A DNA stretch of 64,000 nucleotides from Rhynchopus euleeides (taxonomy: Eukaryota > Euglenozoa > Diplonemea > Diplonemida > Diplonemidae), in assembly GCA_963210315.1 (NCBI GenBank), contig OY723242.1, positions 1,054,001 through 1,118,000 of the forward strand. The letters run 5' to 3'. Positions 53,325-62,658 of the stretch are shown here, in pieces. Made by a program: the position numbers and the translations under genes. The notes beneath the pieces were generated by a model that saw only the letters and a program-made list of their open reading frames with translations, was not told the origin of the DNA and did not search any database. Position 1 is the stretch's first letter, and each line of letters begins with the position of its first letter.

Positions 53325-54191
53325 ATGTGTCGCAGAATGGGACAGGTGCTCAGTTCCGGAAGGTCGTGCTTGCCTGTCACAGGACACACCTACAAGGGCT
53401 TGTTCCGCTACCTCTTTGTCTCCCTTGCAGACCTCATGCATTTCCGGTATGCAGACATCCCCTGGCACTTCTGGGGATGCAAGGATGAGTCAGCCCGGAT
53501 TCCCTTCTTGCGTGCTCGGATCTCAGGGCATATATTTCACTGGTTGATGGAGCATGCCGAAAAGGGATCAACGCGCAATGCCTACGTACACAGTCTCCAT
53601 CATTGGTGGGCTCCAGAAGATGCAGTGCCTCTGCAGAACAACGACGAATTTGAAGAAGCAGAGAACGGACATCGCAAGAAAGATGCCGTTACAATCGCCA
53701 GCTCCGCAACTTACGAGAGAGATCTTGCGATGGCAGAAGAGAAGCGGCGCGCATCGGGCATGCCTTGGAAGGTTGCGCACCTGTCGCAGGACGGGATCCT
53801 CGGGTATAGAGAAGTCATTCTGTGTCCGTGTCTGCACACCCGACACGCTCATAGATTGGCTGTGTATGTTCTTTGCACACAGTTGACACAGCTGCAGAAG
53901 GGGTTTGTGCACTGCAACACACAGGACTTCGTTGAACCCATCAGCGCGCCCTACTTCCTGTCCCGGTTCCCCGAAGGACACCGCAAATTATCGCTCTGCT
54001 TGTGCAAAATGCCAATCCCGCTGGGGGCGACTTTCACACCATTCGTGTCATCCGAGGCGACTTTGAGCACGCTTGACCAACGCGCACAGCAGGAGGGGGA
54101 TGACAGTTCTGACGAAGAAGATGAGGCCTGCAGGATGGCTTGTCTTGCCCAAGGTGTAACACAACTACGACAGGCGATGGCCGCACTTTGA
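53325..54191 (+). CDS. Transposase-like protein, C-terminal part, composite copy 2
   Basis: 288 residues, identical to copy 1. A long, GC-balanced open frame kept intact in both copies, ending 315 bp before the transposon end. Acidic patch near the C-terminus (DDSSDEEDE). Family unknown to me. The gene at 1-748 covers the region N-terminal to the match and stops before this part. Confidence 0.55.
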   Translation: MCRRMGQVLSSGRSCLPVTGHTYKGLFRYLFVSLADLMHFRYADIPWHFWGCKDESARIPFLRARISGHIFHWLMEHAEKGSTRNAYVHSLHHWWAPEDAVPLQNNDEFEEAENGHRKKDAVTIASSATYERDLAMAEEKRRASGMPWKVAHLSQDGILGYREVILCPCLHTRHAHRLAVYVLCTQLTQLQKGFVHCNTQDFVEPISAPYFLSRFPEGHRKLSLCLCKMPIPLGATFTPFVSSEATLSTLDQRAQQEGDDSSDEEDEACRMACLAQGVTQLRQAMAAL

Positions 54192-54782
54192 CACCTCAAA
54201 TTCTAACCGCTCACCTCCGCAGGTGCAGCCGCTACCAGGAGGATAGGTAGGTAGTCCAGAGTCCGGGGAAACTGACAGAAGCAAAACAAGCCCCTCCCCA
54301 TCCCTCTTCCACCATGATTTTACCCCCCACGCCAGTAGACTGTAACTATATCATGGGAAAAATGGATGAAAATAGGTGAAAAGACTCCCGCTAGGGGGAG
54401 TCAGACTCCCCCTAGCGGGAGTATAGACTCCCGCTAGCGGGAGTCTTTGACACCCGCTCAGACTCCCGCTCCCAGACTCCCGCTAGGGCCGCTGGAGTCC
54501 ACCGTGTAAGACTTATAAGATTTTCCGTAAGTCTTATAAGACTTACGGATTTTTCCGATAAGATTTGTAAGTCTTATAAGATTTTTGGTAAGATAAAAAA
54601 ATCTTATAAGATTTTCCGTAAGCCTGATAAGAATCCGTAAGATTCTTATAAGACTTATAAGAATCCGTAAGATTCTTATAAGTCTTATAAGATTTCCGTA
54701 AGATTTCCGTAAGTCTTATAAGACTTACAAATCTTACGGAATAAGCGTAAAAATAAGTAAGTCTTATGTCAAACCATGTTTT

Positions 54783-55450
54783 GAGGACGTGGCCACTCTA
54801 CGCATTGCGACACCCGCTTGCACACCACTTGCACCACTTCATCAGACTGGGGAGCGGTGTGCACAAAGAGCGGGTGTCTGGTTCCAACACAACAGCTGTA
54901 AGCAGCCCTTGGTTTGTTGGTTTGTTGTCTATTTTCTGCGTGCGTCTGTTCCTTGGCATCCTTGAGGAGCGCTGGCGGTGCACTCTTTCTTGTTGTGCTC
55001 CAGTGGACCGCATCAAGAGCACAGCTCGCTCGGTGCGGTCTACACTGCTGCAATCAGATTCGCGTGTCCTTGCCCCCCTTCCCCCTTGCACCTAGATAGT
55101 TGGACAGTGCACCACCTCTGACCCTCAGGGATTTAGCGAACCTCGCCATGTGAAGCTGACGAATTTGACATTTTCGCTCTTGATTTCAGAGCGCTCTTGA
55201 TCAAAAGAATCAAACGGGTCTTCCTGACATTCCCTTGCCCTGCCCCACGTGCCAACATGCACATCTGGGACGGTCACCCCCCTCCCTCACACACCCTTGC
55301 GTGCATGTCTCTGCCACAGCACGTGAGGGGCTGGGGACACTTGGGATGCCGTGCAAAAGGACTCCTGCAAAACAGAGACGCAGAAGCACATGGCGTGCTT
55401 TGCTCCTGCGTCTGAAGGGCTGTGGCTGCTGGCCTGTCTCGCCCACACCA
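54783..55450 (+). repeat. Segmental duplication, copy 1, right part
   Basis: Matches 56750-57430 with indels; long blocks around CACTTCATCAGACTGGGGAG and GTGCGGTCTACACTGCTGCA are almost identical. Not recognisably coding. Confidence 0.85.
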
Positions 55451-56230
55451 CCCCACCCTCCTCCTGCCCCTGGCACTCCCCAACACAGACTGCGAGTGCT
55501 GTGGCAGTGGAGGTTGCATCAGAGCCTGCTCGGTGCGCCCGACACGAACCACAGCAAAAGGTTGCCGTGTGCCGCCTGTGCTGCTCGGCACTGCTGACGT
55601 GCCCCCTCCCTCTCCTCTGCCCCCTCCTCTGCCTCTGCCTCTGCCTCTGTCTCTGCCTCCCTCTCCCGCTGAAGCAGAGTGCATGCAACCTGCAGGGCGT
55701 GTGGAGGGTGGGCGGCTCTGCATCTTACTGTTCTCTACTCTACTGCCATCCCCCCCCACCACCCGCCTCCTTCTACCACACGGTTGACTTTAGCCGGGCG
55801 AATGGGTGCCTGAAATCAGGTGTTCTGGTGGGTGTAGGGCACCCGCCAGAGCATCCCTTTCAGGCACCGATTTTGTCGCGCCTTGTTAGTATCTCAAGAC
55901 CATCTGCCCTTTTGTCATCCACGCCTACTGAGTCTGAACCGGCTTGAGTGAGAAGATGCCTTGCGCCCCGTGGTGATTTTGTTTTGTATTTTTTTTTGCC
56001 TTTTTTGCCTTTTTGTGAGCAGTGATGCGGCAGCCAAAATCTTCTTTGCTATATTCTGTCCCAGGTTGCGCCGAGAAGATTTTGACAGCGCATTTCGTGT
56101 GATACCCATACATGCACAGGGTGCGCACAAACCGAAGGCAGTGTTTGGGGTGGATGAGATACTGGGCATACGTTGGTTTTGTTGTTGTTATGTCATTATT
56201 TTCTTGCTGCGACTTGGTCACAAATCCTTG
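55451..56230. other. Intergenic
   Basis: CT-rich (55590-55680), with T runs near 55985. Minus-strand open frames here are not convincing. Confidence 0.45.
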
Positions 56231-56310
56231 ATGCATATGTGTGAAAGCGTCAACGTATCAAACGAAGTACAGCAGTCGAGGAATATCGGGAAGAAACTGA
56301 AGTGACACTT
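56231..56310 (-). repeat. Relic of a YR-retroelement A repeat
   Basis: The reverse complement starts AGTGTCACTTCAGTTTCTTC and ends ATACGTTGACGCTTTCACAC, like the A repeat of element 1 with a diverged middle. No coding part beside it. Confidence 0.65.
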
Positions 56311-56571
56311 CATGTCGCTTCGTAGTTAGGGCCGTTTTGTGTGCGTCATCACAACCTCTCTCCCTCTCTCTCCCACCCCTCCCCCAGTTCCCCGTGTTGA
56401 GTGACATGTGTCGAAAGTGTTCATCCCTGCCAGTTGTTCACTATCCAGCGGGGCAAGGCCTGAGGGAGGGGTGGGCACGTATCGACCCTAAAGTCCCCAA
56501 AGAAATGCCTGCGTGGCGGCAAGGTGCGGGTTTGATGTCTCGATGTTTTGAGTTTGTCCCATCTGTGCTAC

Positions 56572-57430
56572 TTAGGGTGTGTCGTGTGCGTTGTCATCGT
56601 GGCGCACTGTCTGTGCCTGTCTCCGCCCTCAGCTTGCTGTGGGTGCTGCCCTCACAGACGTTAGCCCGCCGCCGCCACTACCACTGTCTTTTGAGGGCTT
56701 GGTTCATCCCCAGCTGGGGGAGCTTTCTCCCCCTTTTGCTGGATCTTGCAACACCCGCTTGCACACCACTTGCACCACTTCATCAGACTGGGGAGCGGTG
56801 TGCGCAAAGAGCGGGGTGTCTGCGTTCAAACACAACAGCTGTAAGCAGCTCTTGGTTTGTTGTCATGTTTTGCTGTATCCAGGAGGGGACATAATTATAG
56901 TTTTTTTGCGTGCGTCTGTTCCTTGGGATCCTTGAGGAGCGCTGGCGGTGCACTCAGCATGACTGCCGTGCTAAATAGAATGAACACATCACAGCACATC
57001 ACCCTGTTTGGGGGGGTTACTTGACCCCCTGTGGGCCACGGCCTGTTTTTCTTGTGCGTGTTGATTACATTATCTGAGTTAGGTGATTGACCTCCACTTT
57101 GCTTGCTTGTGCGTGTTGTGCTCCAGTAGACCGCATCAAGAGCACAGCTCGCTCGGTGCGGTCTACACTGCTGCAAACAGATTCACGTGTCCTTGCCCCC
57201 CCTTGCCCTGCCTCATGTGCCAACATGCACATCTGGGACGGTCACCCCCTCCTTCTCACACACCCTTGCGTGCATGTCTCTGCCACAGCACGTGAGGGGC
57301 TGGGGACACTTGGGATGCCGTGCAAAAGGACTCCTGCAAAACAGAGACGCAGAATCACATGGCGTGCTTTGCTCCTGCGTCTGAAGGGCTGTGGCTGCTG
57401 GCCTGTCTCGCCCACACCACCCCACCCACC
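56572..57430 (+). repeat. Segmental duplication, copy 2
   Basis: Second, uninterrupted copy of 51766-51890 plus 54783-55450. It includes extra sequence at 56940-57110 absent from copy 1. Confidence 0.85.
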
Positions 57431-57487
57431 TCCCGACGTACCGCCCCTGGCACTTTCCACGACGGGTTCGCGTGTATTGTGGCTGCG

Positions 57488-57645
57488 TTTCGGGCTGAAA
57501 GTGTCCTTCAGCTCTGCCAACCGTGCTCTTCGCACCACCCCCTTCGTCAGGCAAGTGGGTTTGTCAGTGTAGAAACGTCAAGTCACCAAACGAAACACAA
57601 CAACGAAGTACAGAGGAAGATCGACAGAACTGAAGTAACGCTTTC
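57488..57645 (-). repeat. Relic of YR-retroelement A and B repeats
   Basis: On the reverse strand an A-like part (ending CTTGACGTTTCTACAC) is followed by a B-like part (AACCCACTTGCCTGACGAAG, GGCAGAGCTGAAGGACACTT). It resembles a solo terminal repeat of element 1 type, clearly older. Confidence 0.7.
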
Positions 57646-58145
57646 TGCAGGATCCAGATTCCGTATTGGCCGAATTGACGAAGTCCTGCATTTTCTTTCT
57701 TCCGAAGACTTCAACGTGGGTGGATTTTTTTATGGGCTTTGTTCGTGCCCTAGTGCTCCTCACTCACGACACCATCAGCAGCACGGGTGTGGGTGTGGAA
57801 TCACAAACGCAGAAAAGGAAACAGAACCAACAGCGCACTTGAGTGGAGGGCTCTGTCTGCACCTTCCCCTGACCGGCTGCCTCCCCCCCCACATCCCACC
57901 CCACCCCACTCCGGTTGTTGCACAAACAAACTCCCCCTGGTGTCGTCTGCCTGGAATCACTCCTCCAGGTGCCTTGATCCCGTTTATGCCTGAGGGAAGC
58001 GGCGGAGGGAGGATGGAGCATCGTAGGTTCGAAACGGGCGGCATCAGAGTGGTGCATGTGGTGTTCCTGGTGATGCCGCGACACGTTGTCAAGAAGTGAA
58101 GCCACGCACCGCACCACCACCACCATACACACAGGAAGACGAAGG
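57646..58145. other. 5' region of the DUF4116 gene
   Basis: A C-rich tract at 57880-57910 followed by mixed sequence; several AG dinucleotides lie between it and the ATG, so a splice-leader site is plausible but not defined. Confidence 0.4.
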
Positions 58146-60389
58146 ATGTCAGGAGAAGGAATGGAGGTGTTCCTGAAGGACAGCCTGACTGGGGACGAGC
58201 ATGCGGTGCACATCAGGGAGGGCGACACCCCGGTTCATCTCAAGGCAAACGCACTCGACGTGGTGCTCGAGTCCCCTCCCGACGCGCTTCCCGAGGACGT
58301 GGAGCTCTCGGTGGATGGGGTGGTGCTCGACGACAGCACCCCTCTGTCCGGTGCCGCACCTGTCTCCCACGGGTGCTCCATCGACGTCGCCCTCACAGGT
58401 GCTCGCTTCGTGACGGTGCTGGACAAGCAGAGTTGGGATGAGCCGTATGGGTCTGACGTTGACATCGACACCATACCTGCCTGGGCACGGGGGATGCGTG
58501 ATGTGGCGCTTGCGATGGTCCAGTGTGGCTGCGATGCGTTGCAGCAACTTGATGAGTCATTCCGCAGTGACAAACACATCGTCATCGCAGCGGTGCGGAT
58601 GAACCGCAATGCACTTCAACACGCTTCCGCAGACCTGCGTGAGGATGAGGACTTGGTGTTGCGGGTGGTCCTTGAGAGCGGCCGGGTAGAGGTTATACCA
58701 CCTTCACTGCTCAGCAACAAACCCTTCGTCCTCACTCTTGTGCAGCACAGAGGTTGTCATCTCAAGCATGTCGATGCAGCGCTGCAAGCCGACAGGGAGG
58801 TCGTCATGGCGGCAGTCCAAAACGACGGCAACGCACTCCAGTACGCCTGTGAGTCCCTCCGGAACGACAGGCAGGTGGTCATGGCGGCAGGTGGTGGCTT
58901 GAGGCACGCAAGTGCTGCACTGCGCAGCAACAACGAGATTGCTCTCCGTGCCGTACGGATGGATCAGACTTGGAGTCTTTCGTCACCACTGTACGACAAC
59001 AAGGAGGTTGCGTTGCATGCAGTGCGTCTCTCAGGAAGAAACTTCAAATTTGCATCTTACGCACTGCGCCACGACACGGAGTTCCAACGCGAGACTGTAC
59101 TGTGGAACGGTAATGTGTTGGAGGACATCCCCAAGACGGTGCTGCCGTGCTCAGATGTGCCGCTTCACCAAGACCGAGACCTTATCCTTGCAGCAGTCGA
59201 GACCTCCCCCGCTGCACTCGAACACGCCCACCCTTCCCTGCAGGGCGACAGGGAGGTGGTGCTCGCTGCGATGCACAGCAGAACGTGGGGTCAGGACGTT
59301 GCACTGCGCTGTGCACCCTCACACCTGAAGAAGGACGAGGAGGTGGTGCTGGCGGGTGTGCGACGTGACCCAGCGGTGCTCGACGAAGCAGACACCTCGC
59401 TTCGCACCAACAGAGACTTCGTGCTGCAGTGTGTCAAGCTGCAGGGACGTGCCTTGCAGCACGCCGACCCCTCTGTGTCCAGCGACAGGGAGGTGCAGCT
59501 TGCTGCGGTGGCACAGAACCCAAGGGCCTTGGAAGGCTGGCCCTTGCAGTTCCCCTCTGAGAAGGGGATGCTGCAGCTTGCGCTGGTGGAGAAGAGGCCG
59601 ATATCCTTACAGGACTGTGATGAGTCGCTCCGCAGCAACAGAGATGTGGTCCTCACAGCCGTGCGGAAGGATGGGAGTGACTTGGTGCTTGCTTCAGACA
59701 ACCTGCGCAAGGATCGTGACGTCGTGCTGGCCGCTGTGCAAGCATCCGATGTGGCTGTGTCAGAGACGGCACTCGCATATGCTGACGTGACATTGCGCAA
59801 AGACGAGGAGGTGGTGCTCGCAGCCACACACACTGACGGGAATGCTCTTCAATACGCCGACCCTTCATTCCTCTGCAACAGAGACTTCATGCTTGCAGCC
59901 GTACGCAAGTGCGGGTACGCTCTTCGCTACGCCAGTGTTTCACTGTGCCGTGACAAGGAGCTTCAACTGGCGGCCGTGTTGCAGGACGGGAGGGCGCTGC
60001 AGTACGCTGACTCTTCACTGCGGAGCGACAGGTCGGTTGTGCTTCAAGCGGTTCGTACAGACAGCGATGCTCTGCAGTTCGCCGATCCTGTGCTCTGTGG
60101 TGACGAGGAGGTGGTCCTCGCAGCCGTGACGAGTTGCGGCAGTGCGCTGCGCTTCGCCGACCACACACTGTGGAACAAGCGTGAGGTGGTGCTGGCGGCT
60201 GTGCGCCAGGAGGGACGTGCCCTTCAGTACGCCCCCACAGCACTGTGCTGCGACAAGGAGGTGGTGCTGGCAGCTGTGCGTGCCAACCCAAACGCCTTCA
60301 TCTACGCTTCTGCCCCGCTGCGCCGCGACAGCGACGTCGTTGCTGCCGCCTTCCCTGAGCTCCATCAGAACAAAAGACGCCGCCTCTGA
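58146..60389 (+). CDS. Ubiquitin-like plus DUF4116-repeat protein
   Basis: 747 residues from the ATG at 58146; the frame is open 60 bp further up but has no ATG there. Residues about 6-86 read like a ubiquitin fold (MEVFLKDSLTGDEHAVHI to SVDGVVLDDSTPL), though without the C-terminal Gly-Gly. From about 115 to the end run some 24 repeats of ~25 residues, consensus D(R/K)EVVLAAV plus GxALQYAD(P/S)SL, which is DUF4116. These repeats are common in protist proteins and form helical solenoids thought to bind proteins. The C-terminus HQNKRRRL could be a nuclear signal. No enzyme domain is seen. An adaptor role is an inference. Single exon, GC-rich, isolated. Confidence 0.85.
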   Translation: MSGEGMEVFLKDSLTGDEHAVHIREGDTPVHLKANALDVVLESPPDALPEDVELSVDGVVLDDSTPLSGAAPVSHGCSIDVALTGARFVTVLDKQSWDEPYGSDVDIDTIPAWARGMRDVALAMVQCGCDALQQLDESFRSDKHIVIAAVRMNRNALQHASADLREDEDLVLRVVLESGRVEVIPPSLLSNKPFVLTLVQHRGCHLKHVDAALQADREVVMAAVQNDGNALQYACESLRNDRQVVMAAGGGLRHASAALRSNNEIALRAVRMDQTWSLSSPLYDNKEVALHAVRLSGRNFKFASYALRHDTEFQRETVLWNGNVLEDIPKTVLPCSDVPLHQDRDLILAAVETSPAALEHAHPSLQGDREVVLAAMHSRTWGQDVALRCAPSHLKKDEEVVLAGVRRDPAVLDEADTSLRTNRDFVLQCVKLQGRALQHADPSVSSDREVQLAAVAQNPRALEGWPLQFPSEKGMLQLALVEKRPISLQDCDESLRSNRDVVLTAVRKDGSDLVLASDNLRKDRDVVLAAVQASDVAVSETALAYADVTLRKDEEVVLAATHTDGNALQYADPSFLCNRDFMLAAVRKCGYALRYASVSLCRDKELQLAAVLQDGRALQYADSSLRSDRSVVLQAVRTDSDALQFADPVLCGDEEVVLAAVTSCGSALRFADHTLWNKREVVLAAVRQEGRALQYAPTALCCDKEVVLAAVRANPNAFIYASAPLRRDSDVVAAAFPELHQNKRRRL

Positions 60390-60547
60390 CCCTCTGCCCA
60401 GACCGCGGCATCGGAGAAGGTGATGGTGGCCTCGTGATGCACACTGCTCGCCCCGTGAGCCAGCCCAAATCAGCAAGAAAGTACAATGCTCAGAGACGCC
60501 CTCCGCTATGTGAAGACAGAGCGCATACCGACATCAGAAGAAGACAG

Positions 60548-60606
60548 GGGGGTCTTCGCGACGGGGTGATCGTCAGTGCATTTTGGTGTATTTCCGAAGG
60601 AAACTC
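60548..60606 (+). repeat. 59-bp conserved block, copy 2
   Basis: Reverse-complement partner of 14910-14968, with GTCTTCGCGACGGGGTGATC then GTCAGTGCATTTTGGTG. It lies 160 bp after the DUF4116 stop codon. Confidence 0.85.
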
Positions 60607-60682
60607 ATGGTTATCAACAGATCTTACCCCCTTTTCTTCCCGAAACCCGTCGAGCATGTCTTCGTCGTCGTAATTTTTTTCT

Positions 60683-60762
60683 GTTAAGATCTTAGTGAAA
60701 AAAAGCACAAAAATTAAGATCTTAGTATTTTTTTCGAAGATCTTAGGTAAGATCTTAGTTTT
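60683..60762. repeat. AAGATCTTA palindrome array
   Basis: Four copies of TAAGATCTTA-like words in 80 bp of A/T-rich sequence. Confidence 0.8.
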
Positions 60763-61227
60763 TTTGCAAATATCCTTTCGTATTCTTGCTGGAATACTAC
60801 AGACACACGGCACATCCCAGTCAGGAGTGCAGGCTTCGCTGTCCCGTGAACGGAGAGCGTTTGGGGTGCACAAATAGATCACGTCAAACAGTACAGGAGG
60901 AGTTGAAAACCCCATTCCTGTTTCACCAACAGGGTTAGAAACCTCATTTCCCCCCTTCATTCGCTAAGCAGCCTCACCCAACCCCGGGGTTGAAACCCCG
61001 TCCCATGACTTGGAACATTTCTGATACATGCAACTGACCGCCCCCCCCCCCCCCTAGGCATAGGGTGCGGGCGATTCGCCTATCGCCCTATATTCGCCCA
61101 ACCGGGTTCGAGCCCCGATTATCGCGTATCGAATCGCCTTATCGCCCATTATCGCCCGATTATCGCCAAATTATCGCCCAGTATCGCCCGTTTTCTTTCA
61201 CACTTTCTGAAGGGGTTTTCAGCTAGT

Positions 61228-61704
61228 GGTGAGTGGGTTACCGCTCTACTGACCCTGGGTCCCACAGGGCCCTGTGACCTCGTCAACAACTGGGCCAAGA
61301 CCTAGGACTCTGCATCAGAAATCAGCTTCTGACCACTGACGTCATGCGGGTGGGTCATTTCCTCGGTCAAAACCCACGTGAGGAACTGGGCATTGGCCCA
61401 GATCCTGACCTCGCTCAGGACCTGTTCACTCGCCGTTACTAGGAGCACTCGTGAACATGAAGCGGGTACACCTTAGTGTTGAAGGAGATGCGTGGTTCTA
61501 GTGTAGTCGGTCTGAATGGGAGGAGATGCACTCTGTACGTTTGAGATGACTCATTGCATAGCCCACAGGAAGCTTCACGGCTGATGTGAGACCTGTGGCG
61601 GTTCTGACCCTGGTCACAGAGTCATCACCCACTGAGAACACTGGAGCAGAGGGCTTGATCTAGGTCAGGAACCGGGTCTTCACTGAGGCAATGACCCACT
61701 CACC
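61228..61704. repeat. Nested segment bounded by GGTGAGTGGGT inverted repeats
   Basis: GGTGAGTGGGT at 61228-61238 and ACCCACTCACC at 61694-61704 bracket ~480 bp without coding signal. Possibly a MITE inside the larger element. Confidence 0.45.
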
Positions 61705-62092
61705 ACCTCAGCAGTGATCTGACGTCCCTGGCCGGGCCATTTTGCCCCCAAAAATACGACGGAAAAATTATCGCCCACTTATCCAGGGTAAAAGATAGGG
61801 TTCCGGGCTGCGCGCCGAAAACCGGGGGTAATCGGGGGTAAAATTTCAGCCATTTCCCCAACTGGAAGGGCTTTCCCTTCCCACAACCCCACCCCACCCC
61901 ACGCCACTCAACTGGGATGGGCAGGGTGGCTCCTCTGCGGGGGCCGCTGCCAGGTCCGAGAGGAGCGCGCTCCTTCTTGGCGCCAACGCGAAGGAGCCAG
62001 TCGATGAGAAAGGCGTTCGGGAGAGCGCGGTGGTGTTGAAAGCACCGCAGGTTGCCCTTGCAGACTAGGTTCTGGACAGGCACAGGCCACAT

Positions 62093-62320
62093 GGGGGGTC
62101 TGGGGGGCGGAGCCCCCCAGCCGCCGGAGGCCACGGTAGTGAGCATCTGTTCCTTGTAACCGTACGATTCTGTGAGCTGCCTGCATCCTCCCGGGGTGGT
62201 CTGTATTCCATCCCCAATTGACCCCAAAGGGTGTTGGATATAAGACAGGCAGACGGCACAGGGGGGTCTGGGGGGCGGAGCCCCCCAGCCGCCGGAGGCC
62301 ACGGTAGCGAACAGCTGATT
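62093..62320 (+). repeat. Two GGCGGAGCC modules in the 61-kb element
   Basis: At about 62093-62153 and 62261-62320, with the same internal spacing (~170 bp) as the pairs at 22.1 and 38.7 kb. Confidence 0.9.
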
Positions 62321-62658
62321 CTGCTCCAGAGTCGCACGCCGCATGTAGTCAACGTGCACCTTGTGCTCAACAGGTTCATCGGGCTAACCCTGGGGCAGGG
62401 CACTGTGCTCTTGGCCCCGGCCTCCTCTGGCCAAAAAGTACCCTGGAATAGTACCCGGACAGAATCTCAGAAAAATCCCGGTGGAAAAAAAAAAAGAGGC
62501 ACCCCCGGTTTTTCGGGGCAAAATCTCAAAAACCGGGGCTAAGCCCCGTTTTTCATAACAGTATCTTAAACACTGACTTGACAGAATGGGCGATAATGAG
62601 GGCGATAATTTTTGCGATTTGGGCGATAACCGAATCGCCCGCACCCTATGCCTAGGGG

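Larger units (their letters stand above)
52158..54506 (+). mobile_element. Composite CACGGTGG transposon, copy 2
   Basis: 2349 bp, flanked by TA on both sides (52156-52157 and 54507-54508), inside the TTATAAG element. Inverted relative to copy 1. End words at 52158 and 54506 plus an internal copy starting at 52939, so the unit 52939-54506 could move alone. TA duplication and CACGGTGG ends suggest a Tc1/mariner-like mechanism, but the encoded proteins do not look like a DDE Tc1 transposase. Confidence 0.85.
51913..54779. mobile_element. TTATAAG-array element hosting the composite transposon
   Basis: Ends ACATGGTTTGACA (51913-51925) and its inverted copy (54767-54779), flanked by TTTG on both sides (51909-51912 and 54780-54783). 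About 516 bp without the nested insert. The body is made of TCTTATAAGACTTACGG-like words. Copy 2 of the surrounding segmental duplication retains an uninterrupted TTTTGAGG at the matching place (near 56692), supporting TTTG as the target duplication. No coding region. Confidence 0.75.
61052..62658. mobile_element. 1.6-kb DNA element with 28-bp perfect TIRs and GCGATAA arrays
   Basis: The first 28 bp, CCCCTAGGCATAGGGTGCGG plus GCGATTCG, return inverted at 62631-62658. Next to both ends are arrays of TATCGCC/GGCGATA. If the self-complementary CCTAGG is target rather than element, it is a 6-bp direct repeat around ends CATAGGGTGCGGG. Inside are a nested inverted-repeat segment (61228-61704), a CCAGGGTAAAAGATAGGG word like hAT-like ends (61783), and two GGCGGAGCC modules. 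No transposase. Confidence 0.75.

Noticed and set aside
55925-56236. Minus-strand 103-codon frame beside a retroelement repeat relic
   Set aside because: Composition is low complexity (Lys runs from T-tracts) and no family is recognisable.
57320-58099. 259-codon plus-strand frame upstream of the DUF4116 gene
   Set aside because: It crosses a retroelement repeat relic and a segmental-duplication edge, which real coding sequence would not share.
61095-61125. GGGTTCGAGCCCC resembling a tRNA B box
   Set aside because: No A box or cloverleaf can be drawn from the upstream sequence, and it lies in the terminal repeat array of a transposon.
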